Origin: CAXNKH01 sp049296795
Lineage (GTDB): Bacteria > Pseudomonadota > Gammaproteobacteria > Burkholderiales > Burkholderiaceae_C
Assembly (NCBI GenBank): GCA_049296795.1
Contig: JBAQTC010000056.1
Location: 1-48,323 of the forward strand
DNA length: 48,323 nucleotides
Direction: 5' to 3'
Shown here: in pieces, positions 35,154 through 43,856 of the stretch
How positions within the stretch are numbered: position 1 is the stretch's first letter
Layout of the letters: the number at the start of each line of letters is the position of its first letter
Notes under the pieces: generated by a model
Seen by the model: only the letters and a program-made list of their open reading frames with translations
What the model was told of the DNA's origin: nothing
Databases searched by the model: none
Position numbers and translations under genes: made by a program

Positions 35154-36848
35154 ATGGAAACAAAACCCACCGTGCTCAACCCCCGCAGCAAGAACATCAC
35201 CGAAGGCAAGGCGCGCGCGCCCAACCGCTCCATGTATTACGCCATGGGCTATTCCGAAAGCGATTTCAAAAAACCCATGATCGGTGTGGCCAACGGCCAC
35301 AGCACGATCACGCCTTGCAACTCGGGGCTGCAAAAGCTCGCCGATGCCGCCATTGCTGGCATCGAGGAAGCCGGGGGCAACGCCCAGGTGTTCGGCACCC
35401 CCACGATTTCCGATGGCATGGCGATGGGAACCGAAGGCATGAAGTATTCGTTGATCAGCCGCGAGGTGATCTCTGACTGCATCGAAACCTGTGTTCAAGG
35501 TCAATGGATGGATGGCGTGCTGGTGGTAGGGGGTTGTGACAAGAATATGCCTGGCGGTTTGATGGGCATGCTGCGAGCCAATGTGCCCGCTATTTACGTC
35601 TATGGCGGAACCATTTTGCCGGGTCACTACCAAGGCAAAGACCTCAACATCGTCAGCGTGTTCGAAGCGGTGGGTGAGAACGCTGCCGGCCGCATGAGCG
35701 ATGAAGACCTGCGTCAAATCGAGATGCGTGCCATTCCCGGCACCGGCTCTTGCGGCGGCATGTACACCGCCAACACCATGTCCAGCGCATTTGAGGCCAT
35801 GGGTATTTCCCTGCCCTACTCCTCCACTATGGCTAACCCCCATGACGAAAAGCTCAATTCGGCCAAAGAATCGGCCAAAGTACTGATTGAAGCGGTCAAG
35901 AAAGACATCAAGCCGCGCGACATTGTCACGCGCAAGGCTATTGAAAATGCCGTAGCCGTGATCATGGCCACGGGTGGTTCGACCAATGCTGTGCTGCATT
36001 TTTTGGCCATTGCCCACGCCGCAGGCGTCGAGTGGAGCATTGACGATTTCGAACGCGTTCGCCAAAAGACTCCCGTGATCTGCGACTTAAAACCCAGCGG
36101 CAAGTACCTGGCGGTCGATCTGCACCGGGCCGGCGGCATTCCCCAGGTGATGAAGCTCTTGCTCAATGCGGGTCTGTTGCATGGCGACTGCATCACCATC
36201 ACCGGTCAGACCATTGCCGAAGTGCTCAAAGATATCCCTGACCTGCCACGGGCCGATCAGGATGTGATTCTTCCGATCAACCAACCCATGTACGCTCAAG
36301 GTCATTTGGCCATCCTCAAAGGCAATCTGTCACCTGAGGGTGCGGTCGCCAAAATCACCGGCTTGAAAAATCCAGTGATTACCGGTCCGGCCCGGGTCTT
36401 TGATGACGAACAATCGGCCTTGAAAGCCATTTTGGACGGAAAAATTGTTGCCGGCGACGTGATGGTATTGCGCTACCTCGGCCCTAAGGGAGGCCCTGGA
36501 ATGCCCGAGATGCTAGCCCCCACCGGCGCCCTGATTGGTGCAGGTTTGGGGGAGAGCGTGGGCTTGATCACCGACGGCAGATTCTCGGGCGGGACTTGGG
36601 GCATGGTGGTAGGTCACGTCGCGCCCGAAGCCGCAGTCGGTGGTCTGATTGCTTTTGTTCACGAAGGTGACAGCATCACCATTGACGCCCGCCAACTGCT
36701 GCTCGAACTCCATGTCAGCGAAGCCGAAATCACAAAGCGACGCGCCAACTGGACGGCACCCTTGCCACGCTATACCCGCGGCGTTCAAGCTAAATTTGCT
36801 TTCAATGCATCAACCGCCAGCAAAGGTGCCGTGCTCGATAACTTCTAG
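35154..36848 (+). CDS. ilvD: Dihydroxy-acid dehydratase
   Basis: Fe-S enzyme of branched-chain amino acid synthesis, converting 2,3-dihydroxy-isovalerate and -methylvalerate to the 2-oxoacids. 564 residues. The cluster cysteines lie in VVGGCDKNMPGGLMG (near 110-124) and GTGSCGGMYTANTMSS (near 200), with GVANGHSTITPCNSGLQ near 45. This short form carries a [2Fe-2S] cluster in related proteins, so it may depend on the isc operon. I start at METKPTVLN; the upstream ATG at 35118 has no support. Confidence 0.96.
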   Translation: METKPTVLNPRSKNITEGKARAPNRSMYYAMGYSESDFKKPMIGVANGHSTITPCNSGLQKLADAAIAGIEEAGGNAQVFGTPTISDGMAMGTEGMKYSLISREVISDCIETCVQGQWMDGVLVVGGCDKNMPGGLMGMLRANVPAIYVYGGTILPGHYQGKDLNIVSVFEAVGENAAGRMSDEDLRQIEMRAIPGTGSCGGMYTANTMSSAFEAMGISLPYSSTMANPHDEKLNSAKESAKVLIEAVKKDIKPRDIVTRKAIENAVAVIMATGGSTNAVLHFLAIAHAAGVEWSIDDFERVRQKTPVICDLKPSGKYLAVDLHRAGGIPQVMKLLLNAGLLHGDCITITGQTIAEVLKDIPDLPRADQDVILPINQPMYAQGHLAILKGNLSPEGAVAKITGLKNPVITGPARVFDDEQSALKAILDGKIVAGDVMVLRYLGPKGGPGMPEMLAPTGALIGAGLGESVGLITDGRFSGGTWGMVVGHVAPEAAVGGLIAFVHEGDSITIDARQLLLELHVSEAEITKRRANWTAPLPRYTRGVQAKFAFNASTASKGAVLDNF

Positions 36849-36869
36849 GACCAGCTCCAGGCCCTTGGC

Positions 36870-37115
36870 TCAGCCCCGCGGCTTGCCCGTGGACTGACCC
36901 AGGGCCGCTTTGGTCTTGTTGATTCGAGCCTGTTTTCGCGCTTCTTCCCGTTCAACCGCTTTTCTTTTGGTGTAACCAGACCCGTCGGCCCAGGCCCACC
37001 ACACGACAGCAAGGACAAAGGGAATCATCACCTGCCACCAGTCCCAGTTCACTGCTGGCCACAGCGCCAAGTACTTCAATAACAATAAAACAAGTCCGAG
37101 GCCTAAGAAATACAT
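36870..37115 (-). CDS. Small Trp-rich membrane protein (TIGR04438-like)
   Basis: An 81-residue protein starting MYFLGLGLVLLLLKYLALWP with ribosome site GGAG five bases upstream. Two membrane helices (about 1-18 and 28-48) flank the tryptophan cluster VNWDWWQVMIPF and VVWWAWADGSGY. A very basic helical tail, KRKAVEREEARKQARINKTK, follows. It matches my memory of the Trp-rich mini-protein family restricted to betaproteobacteria. Its function is unknown. It converges with ilvD, 21 bases apart. Confidence 0.8.
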   Translation of the reverse strand: MYFLGLGLVLLLLKYLALWPAVNWDWWQVMIPFVLAVVWWAWADGSGYTKRKAVEREEARKQARINKTKAALGQSTGKPRG

Positions 37116-37231
37116 GGCGACTCCAGGATTCATCTGTTGATGGGGCAAGCTTACGTTCTTTCCTGTCAATCGATCAAATTTATTATTTACAATCGGCCAA
37201 ATCAACGCTAACTCAACACCTTGGGATCAAC

Positions 37232-37537
37232 ATGAAACGTATTGTGATTTCTTTTATTGCCGCTGTTTCTGTGAGTGCTCCAGCTTGGGCCGATATGGCT
37301 TTGGCCAGCTCTAAAAATTGCATGGCTTGTCATGCCGTAGATAAAAAATTGGTAGGCCCATCTTTTAAAGATATAGCGGCAAAATACCAGTCTGACAAAA
37401 CGGCGGTTGATAAACTCGCCAGCAAAATCATCAAGGGCGGCTCCGGTGTTTGGGGTGCGATACCCATGCCGGCCAACGCCCAAGTCAATGAGACCGAAGC
37501 CAAAAAACTCTCAGCCTGGATTCTGGCCAGCAAATAA
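37232..37537 (+). CDS. Small periplasmic cytochrome c (c551/c552 type)
   Basis: A 101-residue class I cytochrome. A signal peptide (1-20, ending SAPAWA) precedes the mature chain. Haem attaches at C30 and C33 with H34 as ligand (CMACH), and the distal ligand is M79 (WGAIPMPAN). Such cytochromes shuttle electrons in the periplasm, for example to cytochrome oxidases or peroxidases. It stands alone, converging with the asparaginase gene with six bases between. Confidence 0.92.
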   Translation: MKRIVISFIAAVSVSAPAWADMALASSKNCMACHAVDKKLVGPSFKDIAAKYQSDKTAVDKLASKIIKGGSGVWGAIPMPANAQVNETEAKKLSAWILASK

Positions 37538-37543
37538 GCTCGA

Positions 37544-38503
37544 TCAAAGCAAGTCCAACAACAAAGCCACCCTGGCTTTGACTGGCGACAAGCCGTTTGA
37601 TTGCGCCAGTGGATCACCCGGCTTGACCAGTACCTGACCCTCATGACAACGGGTGGCCCGAACCACCTTGACGCCAGCGGCCTGGGCCCGCCCTATCGCA
37701 GCGTCCATCGCTTGGTGTAAGTTACCGTTGCCGGTACCTGCGAGCACCAAGCCATGTAGCTTCTGTGCTCCGGTCTGCGCCAGCAGGGTATCGATCATCG
37801 CGCCATTGGCCCCAACATAACTGAACAAAATTTCAACCCGAGGCCAAGTCGTTTCCGCGCTGAGACGTTGCAGCACGGTCGTTGCAGCGCTGACAGGTTG
37901 TACTGGCCAAGCACGAAGCTGGCGCAACACGCCCTCCTCCAAATAGCCTAAAGGCCCAGCGTCTCCTGAACTGAATGCATTCAGACGGTAAGGATGCATT
38001 TTTTGTACATCTTGTGCGCTATGCAATGTCCCTGCGCACACCGCCAGCACTCCTCGCGCACCCGGCAGACAGGCCACCGCCAGCGCATCGAGCAAATTCT
38101 GTGGGCCATCGGATTGGATGGATGTGGCGGGCCGCATGGCACAGGTCAGCACCACAGGTTTATTAGCTGACAAAACCGACTGTAAAAAGTAGGCTGTTTC
38201 TTCCAAGGTGTCGGTGCCATGGGTAATGACGATGCCTTGCACCTCATCTTGCGCCAACCAGTGAGCACAGCGCTGCGCCAATTGCACCCAGACTGGAAAA
38301 TCCATGTCCTTGCTATTGAGCTGCGCCAATTGCTCACACTCCAACGCCAGCCCTACCTGCGCCAAGGATGGTATGGCCGCTAATAACTGGGCCACACCGA
38401 TCTGAGCCGGGGTGTAGGTCAGGTTGTCCAGTTCGTTCTGAGCCTGGCCCGCGATAGTTCCTCCGGTGCCCAAAACCACTATTTTTTTCTGAACCACTTG
38501 CAT
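37544..38503 (-). CDS. L-asparaginase
   Basis: Hydrolyses asparagine to aspartate and ammonia. 319 residues. The two threonine motifs are VLGTGGTIAGQAQ near residue 10 and GIVITHGTDTLEETAYFLQ near 95; the catalytic Thr pair and the D/K dyad belong to these. There is no signal peptide (it starts MQVVQKKIVVLG), so it is cytoplasmic despite the type II-like motif. It is divergent from lexA, and the two SOS boxes lie in the shared region. Confidence 0.9.
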   Translation of the reverse strand: MQVVQKKIVVLGTGGTIAGQAQNELDNLTYTPAQIGVAQLLAAIPSLAQVGLALECEQLAQLNSKDMDFPVWVQLAQRCAHWLAQDEVQGIVITHGTDTLEETAYFLQSVLSANKPVVLTCAMRPATSIQSDGPQNLLDALAVACLPGARGVLAVCAGTLHSAQDVQKMHPYRLNAFSSGDAGPLGYLEEGVLRQLRAWPVQPVSAATTVLQRLSAETTWPRVEILFSYVGANGAMIDTLLAQTGAQKLHGLVLAGTGNGNLHQAMDAAIGRAQAAGVKVVRATRCHEGQVLVKPGDPLAQSNGLSPVKARVALLLDLL

Positions 38504-38514
38504 TCCTTTAAAAA

Positions 38515-38530
38515 CTGGTTAAAAATACAG
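38515..38530 (+). promoter_or_regulatory. LexA (SOS) box 1
   Basis: CTGGTTAAAAATACAG fits the LexA pattern CTG-N10-CAG (CTGG then N8 then ACAG). It lies 52 bases upstream of lexA and 12 bases upstream of the divergent asparaginase start. Confidence 0.75.
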
Positions 38531-38533
38531 TAA

Positions 38534-38549
38534 CTGGTTATTAAGACAG
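38534..38549 (+). promoter_or_regulatory. LexA (SOS) box 2
   Basis: CTGGTTATTAAGACAG repeats the same pattern three bases after box 1, 33 bases upstream of lexA. The two half-sites have the same CTGG/ACAG ends. Tandem boxes are usual before lexA and would allow tight autoregulation. Confidence 0.8.
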
Positions 38550-38581
38550 TATTGTCTTAGCCAGTCTGAAAGGAGACTCGC

Positions 38582-39268
38582 ATGCTCAACCAACCCGAAT
38601 TCCAAGTCAAGCTCACCGCCCGTCAGCAGCAGATTTTGGACCTCATCCAGAGTGCCATTGCACGCACGGGTGCGCCCCCGACCCGGGCCGAAATCGCCAA
38701 CGAACTGGGGTTCAAGTCGGCCAATGCAGCTGAAGAGCATTTACAAGCCCTGGCTCGCAAAGGCGTGATCGAACTGATCAGTGGCACCTCCCGCGGTATC
38801 CGCCTCAAAAGCGAAGCACTTCGTTCCATTAACGAGACTCGCAACAAACAATTTTCTTTACCCCTGCAATCCTTGGCTCAATTGGCCTTGCCCCTGATCG
38901 GTCGGGTCGCAGCCGGCTCACCGATTCTCGCGCAAGAGCATATCGACCAAACCTATTACATTGAAAACAGCCTGTTCCAACGCAAACCTGACTATTTGCT
39001 CAAGGTGCGCGGCATGTCCATGCGCGACGCCGGCATCATGGATGGCGACCTGCTTGCCATTCAAGCCACCAAAGAAGCCAAAAATGGCCAAATTGTGGTT
39101 GCTCGTTTAGGCGATGAAGTGACCGTCAAACGCTTTCGTCGTAACAAAGACGTGATCGAACTGCACCCCGAAAACCCCGATTACCCCTTGATTGTGGTTG
39201 AACCCGGCGAGCCCTTCGAAATCGAAGGCTTAGCTGTCGGCCTGATTCGCAACACCATGCTGATGTAA
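38582..39268 (+). CDS. lexA: SOS repressor LexA
   Basis: Autocleaving repressor of the SOS response. 228 residues. The N-terminal winged helix (about 8-72) includes PPTRAEIANELGFKSANAAEE; the C-terminal peptidase domain carries cleavage site A111-G112 (GRVAAGSPI), nucleophile S146 (RGMSMRDAG) and base K183 (VTVKRFRR). AGGAG precedes the ATG by six bases. It is followed 16 bases downstream by a small gene that would share its SOS control. Confidence 0.97.
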   Translation: MLNQPEFQVKLTARQQQILDLIQSAIARTGAPPTRAEIANELGFKSANAAEEHLQALARKGVIELISGTSRGIRLKSEALRSINETRNKQFSLPLQSLAQLALPLIGRVAAGSPILAQEHIDQTYYIENSLFQRKPDYLLKVRGMSMRDAGIMDGDLLAIQATKEAKNGQIVVARLGDEVTVKRFRRNKDVIELHPENPDYPLIVVEPGEPFEIEGLAVGLIRNTMLM

Positions 39269-39284
39269 CTTCCAAAGGATTCCC

Positions 39285-39614
39285 ATGAGTATCGCTGTCT
39301 TAGCCCTAGGAGGCCCATGGTCCTCTATCCTGAACCTGTTGCGCTGGCTGCTGCCCAGCGCCGCGCCGCATCCGACACTGAATAGAAAAACCAACGCCAC
39401 CAGCTACAGTCCACTGCAGCAGTCCACCCTGCAAGCGCTACCCACCGTGAACACCATCCAGACCGAGGCGGCGGCAAGGCCTTTGCGGGTTGTCCAATGG
39501 ATTGAAGCAGGCCAAAGCTTCAACCAGACTGGACGTTTGGTGATCTCGGGCCGCTTGGCCGATGTTTGCGCCGAACTCGATCGCTTGGTCGAACGAGAAT
39601 CATCACGCCATTAG
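39285..39614 (+). CDS. Hypothetical protein downstream of lexA
   Basis: I do not recognise this 109-residue protein. It has a good start (AAAGGA five bases before the ATG) and lies 16 bases after lexA, so it is very likely SOS co-induced. The first 25 residues are hydrophobic (VLALGGPWSSILNLLRWLLP). A variable low-complexity middle follows, and the C-terminal 50 residues look most structured: RPLRVVQWIEAG, TGRLVISGRLADVCAELDRL. The length and position recall small lexA-linked SOS inhibitors such as SulA-like or ImuA-like proteins, but I see no specific match. Confidence 0.7.
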   Translation: MSIAVLALGGPWSSILNLLRWLLPSAAPHPTLNRKTNATSYSPLQQSTLQALPTVNTIQTEAAARPLRVVQWIEAGQSFNQTGRLVISGRLADVCAELDRLVERESSRH

Positions 39615-39661
39615 GGATTCTCCGACTCATTTTCAGCCCAAGGGCAAGGCACAATGGCGGG

Positions 39662-40714
39662 ATGAATATCGTAATTCTGGATGATTACCAAGACACCGTA
39701 CGCAAGTTGCAATGTGCAGCCCTACTCGAACCCTATAACGCCAAGGTTTTTACCAATACTGTCAAAGGTATTGGCCAACTCTCGGTCCGACTCAAAGACG
39801 CCGACATCATTGTCTTGATTCGTGAACGAACACCGATTTCCAGGCAATTGCTCAGCAAACTGCCGCGGCTTAAATTGATCGCACAAACTGGACGCGTCGG
39901 CAGCCACCTAGACGTTCAAGCCTGCACCGAATTGGGCGTGGCGGTGGCCGAAGGAACCGGTTCACCGGTGGCCCCGGCTGAGTTGACCTGGACCTTGATC
40001 ATGTCGGCGATGCGACGCTTGCCGCAGTACATGAGCAATTTAAAACAAGGAGTTTGGCAACAATCTGGCCTCAAAACCAGCACCATGCCGGTAAATTTCG
40101 GCTTGGGTAACGTGCTCAAGGGGAAAACCTTGGGGATCTGGGGTTACGGCAAGATTGGTCAATTGCTGGCTGGCTACGGTCAGGCATTTGGCATGCAGGT
40201 TCTGGTTTGGGGCCGTGAGCCTTCACGCCTCTTGGCTGTGCAAGATGGCCACACAGCGGCTCTGAGCCAAGTAGATTTTTTTGCCCAATGTGATGTACTG
40301 TCATTGAATTTGAGGCTTAACGACGATACCCGGGGCATTGTTCGCTCCCAAGATCTGGCCAACATGAAACCCACGGCCTTGCTGGTCAACACCTCGCGTG
40401 CCGAGTTGATCGAGCCCGATGCTTTACTCAAGGGATTGAATCGGGGACGTCCAGGGATGGCCGCCATCGACGTCTATGAATCAGAGCCTATTTTGCAAGG
40501 ACATCCACTGCTGCGACTAGAAAATTGCATCTGTACGCCGCACCTGGGTTACGTCGAACAAAACAGCTACGAGATGTACCTGGGCGCTGCATTCGACAAT
40601 GTGGTTAACTTCATTCAGGGTCAACCCAGCAATCTTGTTAATCCGGCCGCACTTCAGGTCCAGCGCCTCACTACCAACCCCAGCGCCAGCCCCGGAGCTT
40701 TGGTCTGGCGCTAG
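39662..40714 (+). CDS. D-2-hydroxyacid dehydrogenase family protein
   Basis: NAD(P)-dependent dehydrogenase of 350 residues. The Rossmann motif GIWGYGKIGQLLAGYGQAFG is near residue 160-180, LINTSR-like LLVNTSRAELIEPDALL near 240, and TPHLGYVEQNSYEMY near 293 carries the catalytic histidine; the acidic partner is in IDVYESEPI. I start at MNIVILDDYQ; the long upstream extension overlaps the previous gene. It lies eight bases before the 3-hydroxyacyl-CoA dehydrogenase gene, so the two may be co-transcribed. Its substrate is unknown. Confidence 0.9.
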   Translation: MNIVILDDYQDTVRKLQCAALLEPYNAKVFTNTVKGIGQLSVRLKDADIIVLIRERTPISRQLLSKLPRLKLIAQTGRVGSHLDVQACTELGVAVAEGTGSPVAPAELTWTLIMSAMRRLPQYMSNLKQGVWQQSGLKTSTMPVNFGLGNVLKGKTLGIWGYGKIGQLLAGYGQAFGMQVLVWGREPSRLLAVQDGHTAALSQVDFFAQCDVLSLNLRLNDDTRGIVRSQDLANMKPTALLVNTSRAELIEPDALLKGLNRGRPGMAAIDVYESEPILQGHPLLRLENCICTPHLGYVEQNSYEMYLGAAFDNVVNFIQGQPSNLVNPAALQVQRLTTNPSASPGALVWR

Positions 40715-40722
40715 TTCTTCAA

Positions 40723-42243
40723 ATGACAACACACTACTCCCACGTGGCCATTGTTGGCACCGGCGCCATGGGCCGGGGCATCGCGCAACTCGCCGTTCAA
40801 GCGGGTAGTTCGGTTCTACTGTTCGACAGCTCTGCGCAGGCCAGTGCACTGGCCCAACAAACCATTTTCAGCCAGTGGGACAAACTGGTTGAGAAAGGTC
40901 GGCTTGAAGCCAGCCAAGCCGCCAGCTACCAAGGACGCCTGCACTGCGCCAACAAACTGTCTGATCTGTCGATCTGTGATTTGGTGATTGAGGCCATCGT
41001 GGAAAACCTCGAGGTGAAGACCCATTTATTGCTTGAACTTGAGTCCTTGGTGTCGCCCCGAACGGTACTGGCCAGCAACACCTCCTCGCTCTCGATCACG
41101 GCGATCGCAGCCCAACTCAAACACCCCGAACGGTGTGCCGGCTATCATTTCTTCAATCCCCCCCCGCTGATGAAAGTGGTCGAAGTGATCGCCGGATTAA
41201 AGACCGCGAATGCCGTGTGTGAAGACCTATCAAACTATGCCAAACAATTCGGCCACACACCGGTGCTGGCTAAAGATACCCCGGGTTTTATCGTCAACCA
41301 TGCCGGGCGTGGTTACACCACAGAAGCCCTGCGCGTAGTCAGCGAAGGCGTGGCCGACTTCGCAACCATTGATCGGATTTTGAAAGACCAGTTGGGCTTC
41401 AAGCTCGGTCCTTTTGAACTGATGGACTTGACTGCCCTAGACGTATCCCACCCCGTGATGGAGTCAATCTATCACCAGTATTACGAGGAGCCCCGTTACC
41501 GGCCCAACGTCATCACGGCGCAACGACTGGCCGGTGGCCTGCTCGGACGCAAAGTAGGTGAAGGCTTTTACCGCTACCAAGACGGCGTCGCTGAGATGGC
41601 GCCCGAAGTCCCAGCCCCTCAAGTCAGCGAAATCCCCGCCGTATGGGTCTCACCACGCGCAGCTCGCCGCTCCGAGTTACTGGAATTGCTCCATAAGCTG
41701 GGGGCCAAGATTGAAACCGACGCTTCGCCATCACCCCAAGCTCTCACGCTCGTAGCACCTTTGGGTTTTGATGTCACCACGGTGGCGGTCGTTGAGCGTT
41801 TAGATCCGGGCCGCACTGTGGGCATCGACATGTTGGTCGATGACGCCGTCACTCGTCGCCGCGTGCTGGCCAGCAACCCGGCGACCCGGCCCGACATGAT
41901 GCAATCGGCGCACGCGCTGATGGCGCGCGACGGCAAAGCGGTCAGCATGATTCGAGACAGTGCGGGCTTTGTCAGCCAACGGGTGGTTGCCAGCATCGTC
42001 AATATTGCCAGCGATATTTGTCAACAAGGGATTTGCTCACCGAGTGACCTCGAGAGCGCCGTGACATTGGGATTGGGGTATCCGCTGGGCCCCTTGGCTA
42101 TGGGCAACCGTTATGGGCCTAATAATGTGCTCGAAGTGCTTTTCAATATGCAGACTGTTTATGGTGACCCGCGTTACCGTCCCAGCCCCTGGTTGCGCCG
42201 ACGCGGTGCGATGGGTCTAAGCCTGCTGCATCAAGAACAATAA
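40723..42243 (+). CDS. 3-hydroxyacyl-CoA dehydrogenase (PaaH/PaaC type)
   Basis: NAD-dependent beta-oxidation enzyme, 506 residues. The dinucleotide motif is GTGAMGRGIAQLAVQAG at the N-terminus, and the substrate domain holds ERCAGYHFFNPPPLMKVVEV near 136-155 and GFIVNHAGRGYTTEALRVV near 187. A second C-terminal 3HCDH domain begins near residue 395 (SAGFVSQRVVASIVN), as in phenylacetate-pathway enzymes of this length. No hydratase domain is fused. The next gene, 20 bases on, is an enoyl-CoA hydratase, so it probably works on acyl-CoA intermediates shared with that enzyme. Confidence 0.92.
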   Translation: MTTHYSHVAIVGTGAMGRGIAQLAVQAGSSVLLFDSSAQASALAQQTIFSQWDKLVEKGRLEASQAASYQGRLHCANKLSDLSICDLVIEAIVENLEVKTHLLLELESLVSPRTVLASNTSSLSITAIAAQLKHPERCAGYHFFNPPPLMKVVEVIAGLKTANAVCEDLSNYAKQFGHTPVLAKDTPGFIVNHAGRGYTTEALRVVSEGVADFATIDRILKDQLGFKLGPFELMDLTALDVSHPVMESIYHQYYEEPRYRPNVITAQRLAGGLLGRKVGEGFYRYQDGVAEMAPEVPAPQVSEIPAVWVSPRAARRSELLELLHKLGAKIETDASPSPQALTLVAPLGFDVTTVAVVERLDPGRTVGIDMLVDDAVTRRRVLASNPATRPDMMQSAHALMARDGKAVSMIRDSAGFVSQRVVASIVNIASDICQQGICSPSDLESAVTLGLGYPLGPLAMGNRYGPNNVLEVLFNMQTVYGDPRYRPSPWLRRRGAMGLSLLHQEQ

Positions 42244-42263
42244 GTCCCACCGAGGAAAATCTA

Positions 42264-43043
42264 ATGACCGCTCAACTGCAAAGTACCAGCCAGGGACAAA
42301 CCATGGTATTGACGCTGTCCAACCCCGGACACCGCAATGCCCTGGGCCCTGAGATGTACGCATCCGGCGTCGAAGCTTTGAGCATTGCCGAGAACAGTGC
42401 GGATGTGCGCAGCGTCGTGTTGGTCGGCGCTGGTCCGATGTTCAGTGCTGGCGGTCATCTGCAACGCTTGCAAGCCAACCGTGAACAAAGCGCCTCGGTC
42501 CAGGCCCAAAGCCTGGAAGGATTGCACAACTGGATCGAATCGATTCGAACTTTTCCCAAGCCGGTGATTGCTGCGGTCGAAGGAGCAGCGGTCGGAGCCG
42601 GTTTCTCGCTGGCGCTGGCTTGTGACTTGATCATCGCAGCCAGCAACGCTGTGTTTGCAATGGCTTACAGCAATATCGCTTTATCGCCCGACGGGGGTGC
42701 CAGTTGGAGTTTGAGCCGTGCACTGCCACGCCAGTTGGCTTCCCAATTGTTGATGTGTGGCGAACGGATCAGTGCCCAACGATTGCACGATCTAGGTGTC
42801 GTGAATCAGGTCGCTCAGCCTGGTCAGGCCTTGGTTGATGCTCTGGCCCTGGCCGAACGACTCAATGCCAGAGCACCCAATGCGATGAGCAGCATCAAAG
42901 AACTTCTCAATGAGGCTGATCAATCCCATTTGGGCCGACAACTGGCCTTAGAGCGCGATCATTTTGTTCGCAACCTGCACCACCGCAATGCCGGGCAAGG
43001 CATTGCAGCTTTCTTGGCCAAACAAACACCCCACTACGACTAA
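42264..43043 (+). CDS. Enoyl-CoA hydratase/isomerase family protein
   Basis: Crotonase-fold enzyme of 259 residues. The oxyanion hole glycines lie in MFSAGGHLQRL near residue 60 and AAVEGAAVGAGFSLALACDL near 105; the usual catalytic glutamate pattern (NIALSPDGGASWSLSRALP near 145) has D-G-G-A in place of the glutamate, as in several PaaG/isomerase-like members. Strong AGGAAAA ribosome site. It follows the 3-hydroxyacyl-CoA dehydrogenase gene by 20 bases, suggesting hydration or isomerisation next to that step. Confidence 0.88.
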   Translation: MTAQLQSTSQGQTMVLTLSNPGHRNALGPEMYASGVEALSIAENSADVRSVVLVGAGPMFSAGGHLQRLQANREQSASVQAQSLEGLHNWIESIRTFPKPVIAAVEGAAVGAGFSLALACDLIIAASNAVFAMAYSNIALSPDGGASWSLSRALPRQLASQLLMCGERISAQRLHDLGVVNQVAQPGQALVDALALAERLNARAPNAMSSIKELLNEADQSHLGRQLALERDHFVRNLHHRNAGQGIAAFLAKQTPHYD

Positions 43044-43121
43044 ATCAGCGAAAACAGCAGACTGACGCGCAGGGGACAAGCCTGAATCAATTGCTGTTGT
43101 GCAGCGGTGACAATCCTCATC

Positions 43122-43841
43122 ATGGACGAACCCATTCTCAATCACGAAGAACGCGAAGCGATCAACGCTGGGCGCTGGTTTTCCAGTCTTTCGCCATCGC
43201 TGCGTCACGATATTTTGCGCTGTGCCTACGTCAAGCGCTTCAAGGATGACGAACTCATCTTCGCCCGGGGTGACCAACCCGAGGAATGGATTGCTGCAGC
43301 CAAAGGCGCGGTGCGCGTAAGTTCGACCTCCATTTCTGGCAAGCAAGTCACGCTGACCTATGTCGAACCTGGTATCTGGTTTGGCGATGTTTCCATCTTC
43401 GACGGCGACCGCCGTACTCATGACGCCTACGCCCATGGCCAGACCACCATCCTGTGTGTGTCAAAAGCCGATTTGAAAAAAATCCTGTCGACCCATGTCG
43501 AACTCTACGAAGCCATGCTGCGACTGCAGTCGCGCCGCCTGCGTCAGGTCTACGGCCTGATCGAAGACCTCAACACCCTGCCCCTGAAAGCACGCTTGGC
43601 CAAACAGTTGTTGCATCTGGTTCGTAGCTATGGCGTACCGTCACTGAGCAACAACCAAGAAATCAGAATCGGATTGCAACTGGCCCAAGAAGAATTGGCC
43701 CAGTTGCTTGGGGCCTCGCGCCAACGTGTCAACCAGGAACTCAAGGCGATGGAGCGCGACCATGTGCTGCGCATCGAGCCTGGGGGCTTGGTGATTTGCG
43801 GCAGAGAAGCTTTGATGAACATCATTGATGCCGAGACCTAA
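43122..43841 (+). CDS. Crp/Fnr-family transcriptional regulator
   Basis: Cyclic-nucleotide-type sensor domain (about 25-145) joined to an HTH_Crp domain (about 155-235, with ELAQLLGASRQRVNQELKAM as recognition helix). 239 residues. The cysteine set of Fe-S FNR is absent, and the phosphate-binding residues of the cAMP pocket are not obvious (WFGDVSIFDGDRRTHDA), so its signal is unknown. The start is uncertain: GTG at 43107 or ATG at 43122, neither with a good ribosome site. Its position just upstream of the kinase/dehydrogenase pair suggests local control. Confidence 0.88.
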   Translation: MDEPILNHEEREAINAGRWFSSLSPSLRHDILRCAYVKRFKDDELIFARGDQPEEWIAAAKGAVRVSSTSISGKQVTLTYVEPGIWFGDVSIFDGDRRTHDAYAHGQTTILCVSKADLKKILSTHVELYEAMLRLQSRRLRQVYGLIEDLNTLPLKARLAKQLLHLVRSYGVPSLSNNQEIRIGLQLAQEELAQLLGASRQRVNQELKAMERDHVLRIEPGGLVICGREALMNIIDAET

Positions 43842-43856
43842 ATTAAAGCCTTGTCC

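Noticed and set aside
35112..36065. A 317-codon minus-strand frame opposite ilvD
   Set aside because: The ilvD motifs cover this region on the plus strand; the antisense frame is His/Gly-rich in the way mirror frames of GC-rich genes usually are.
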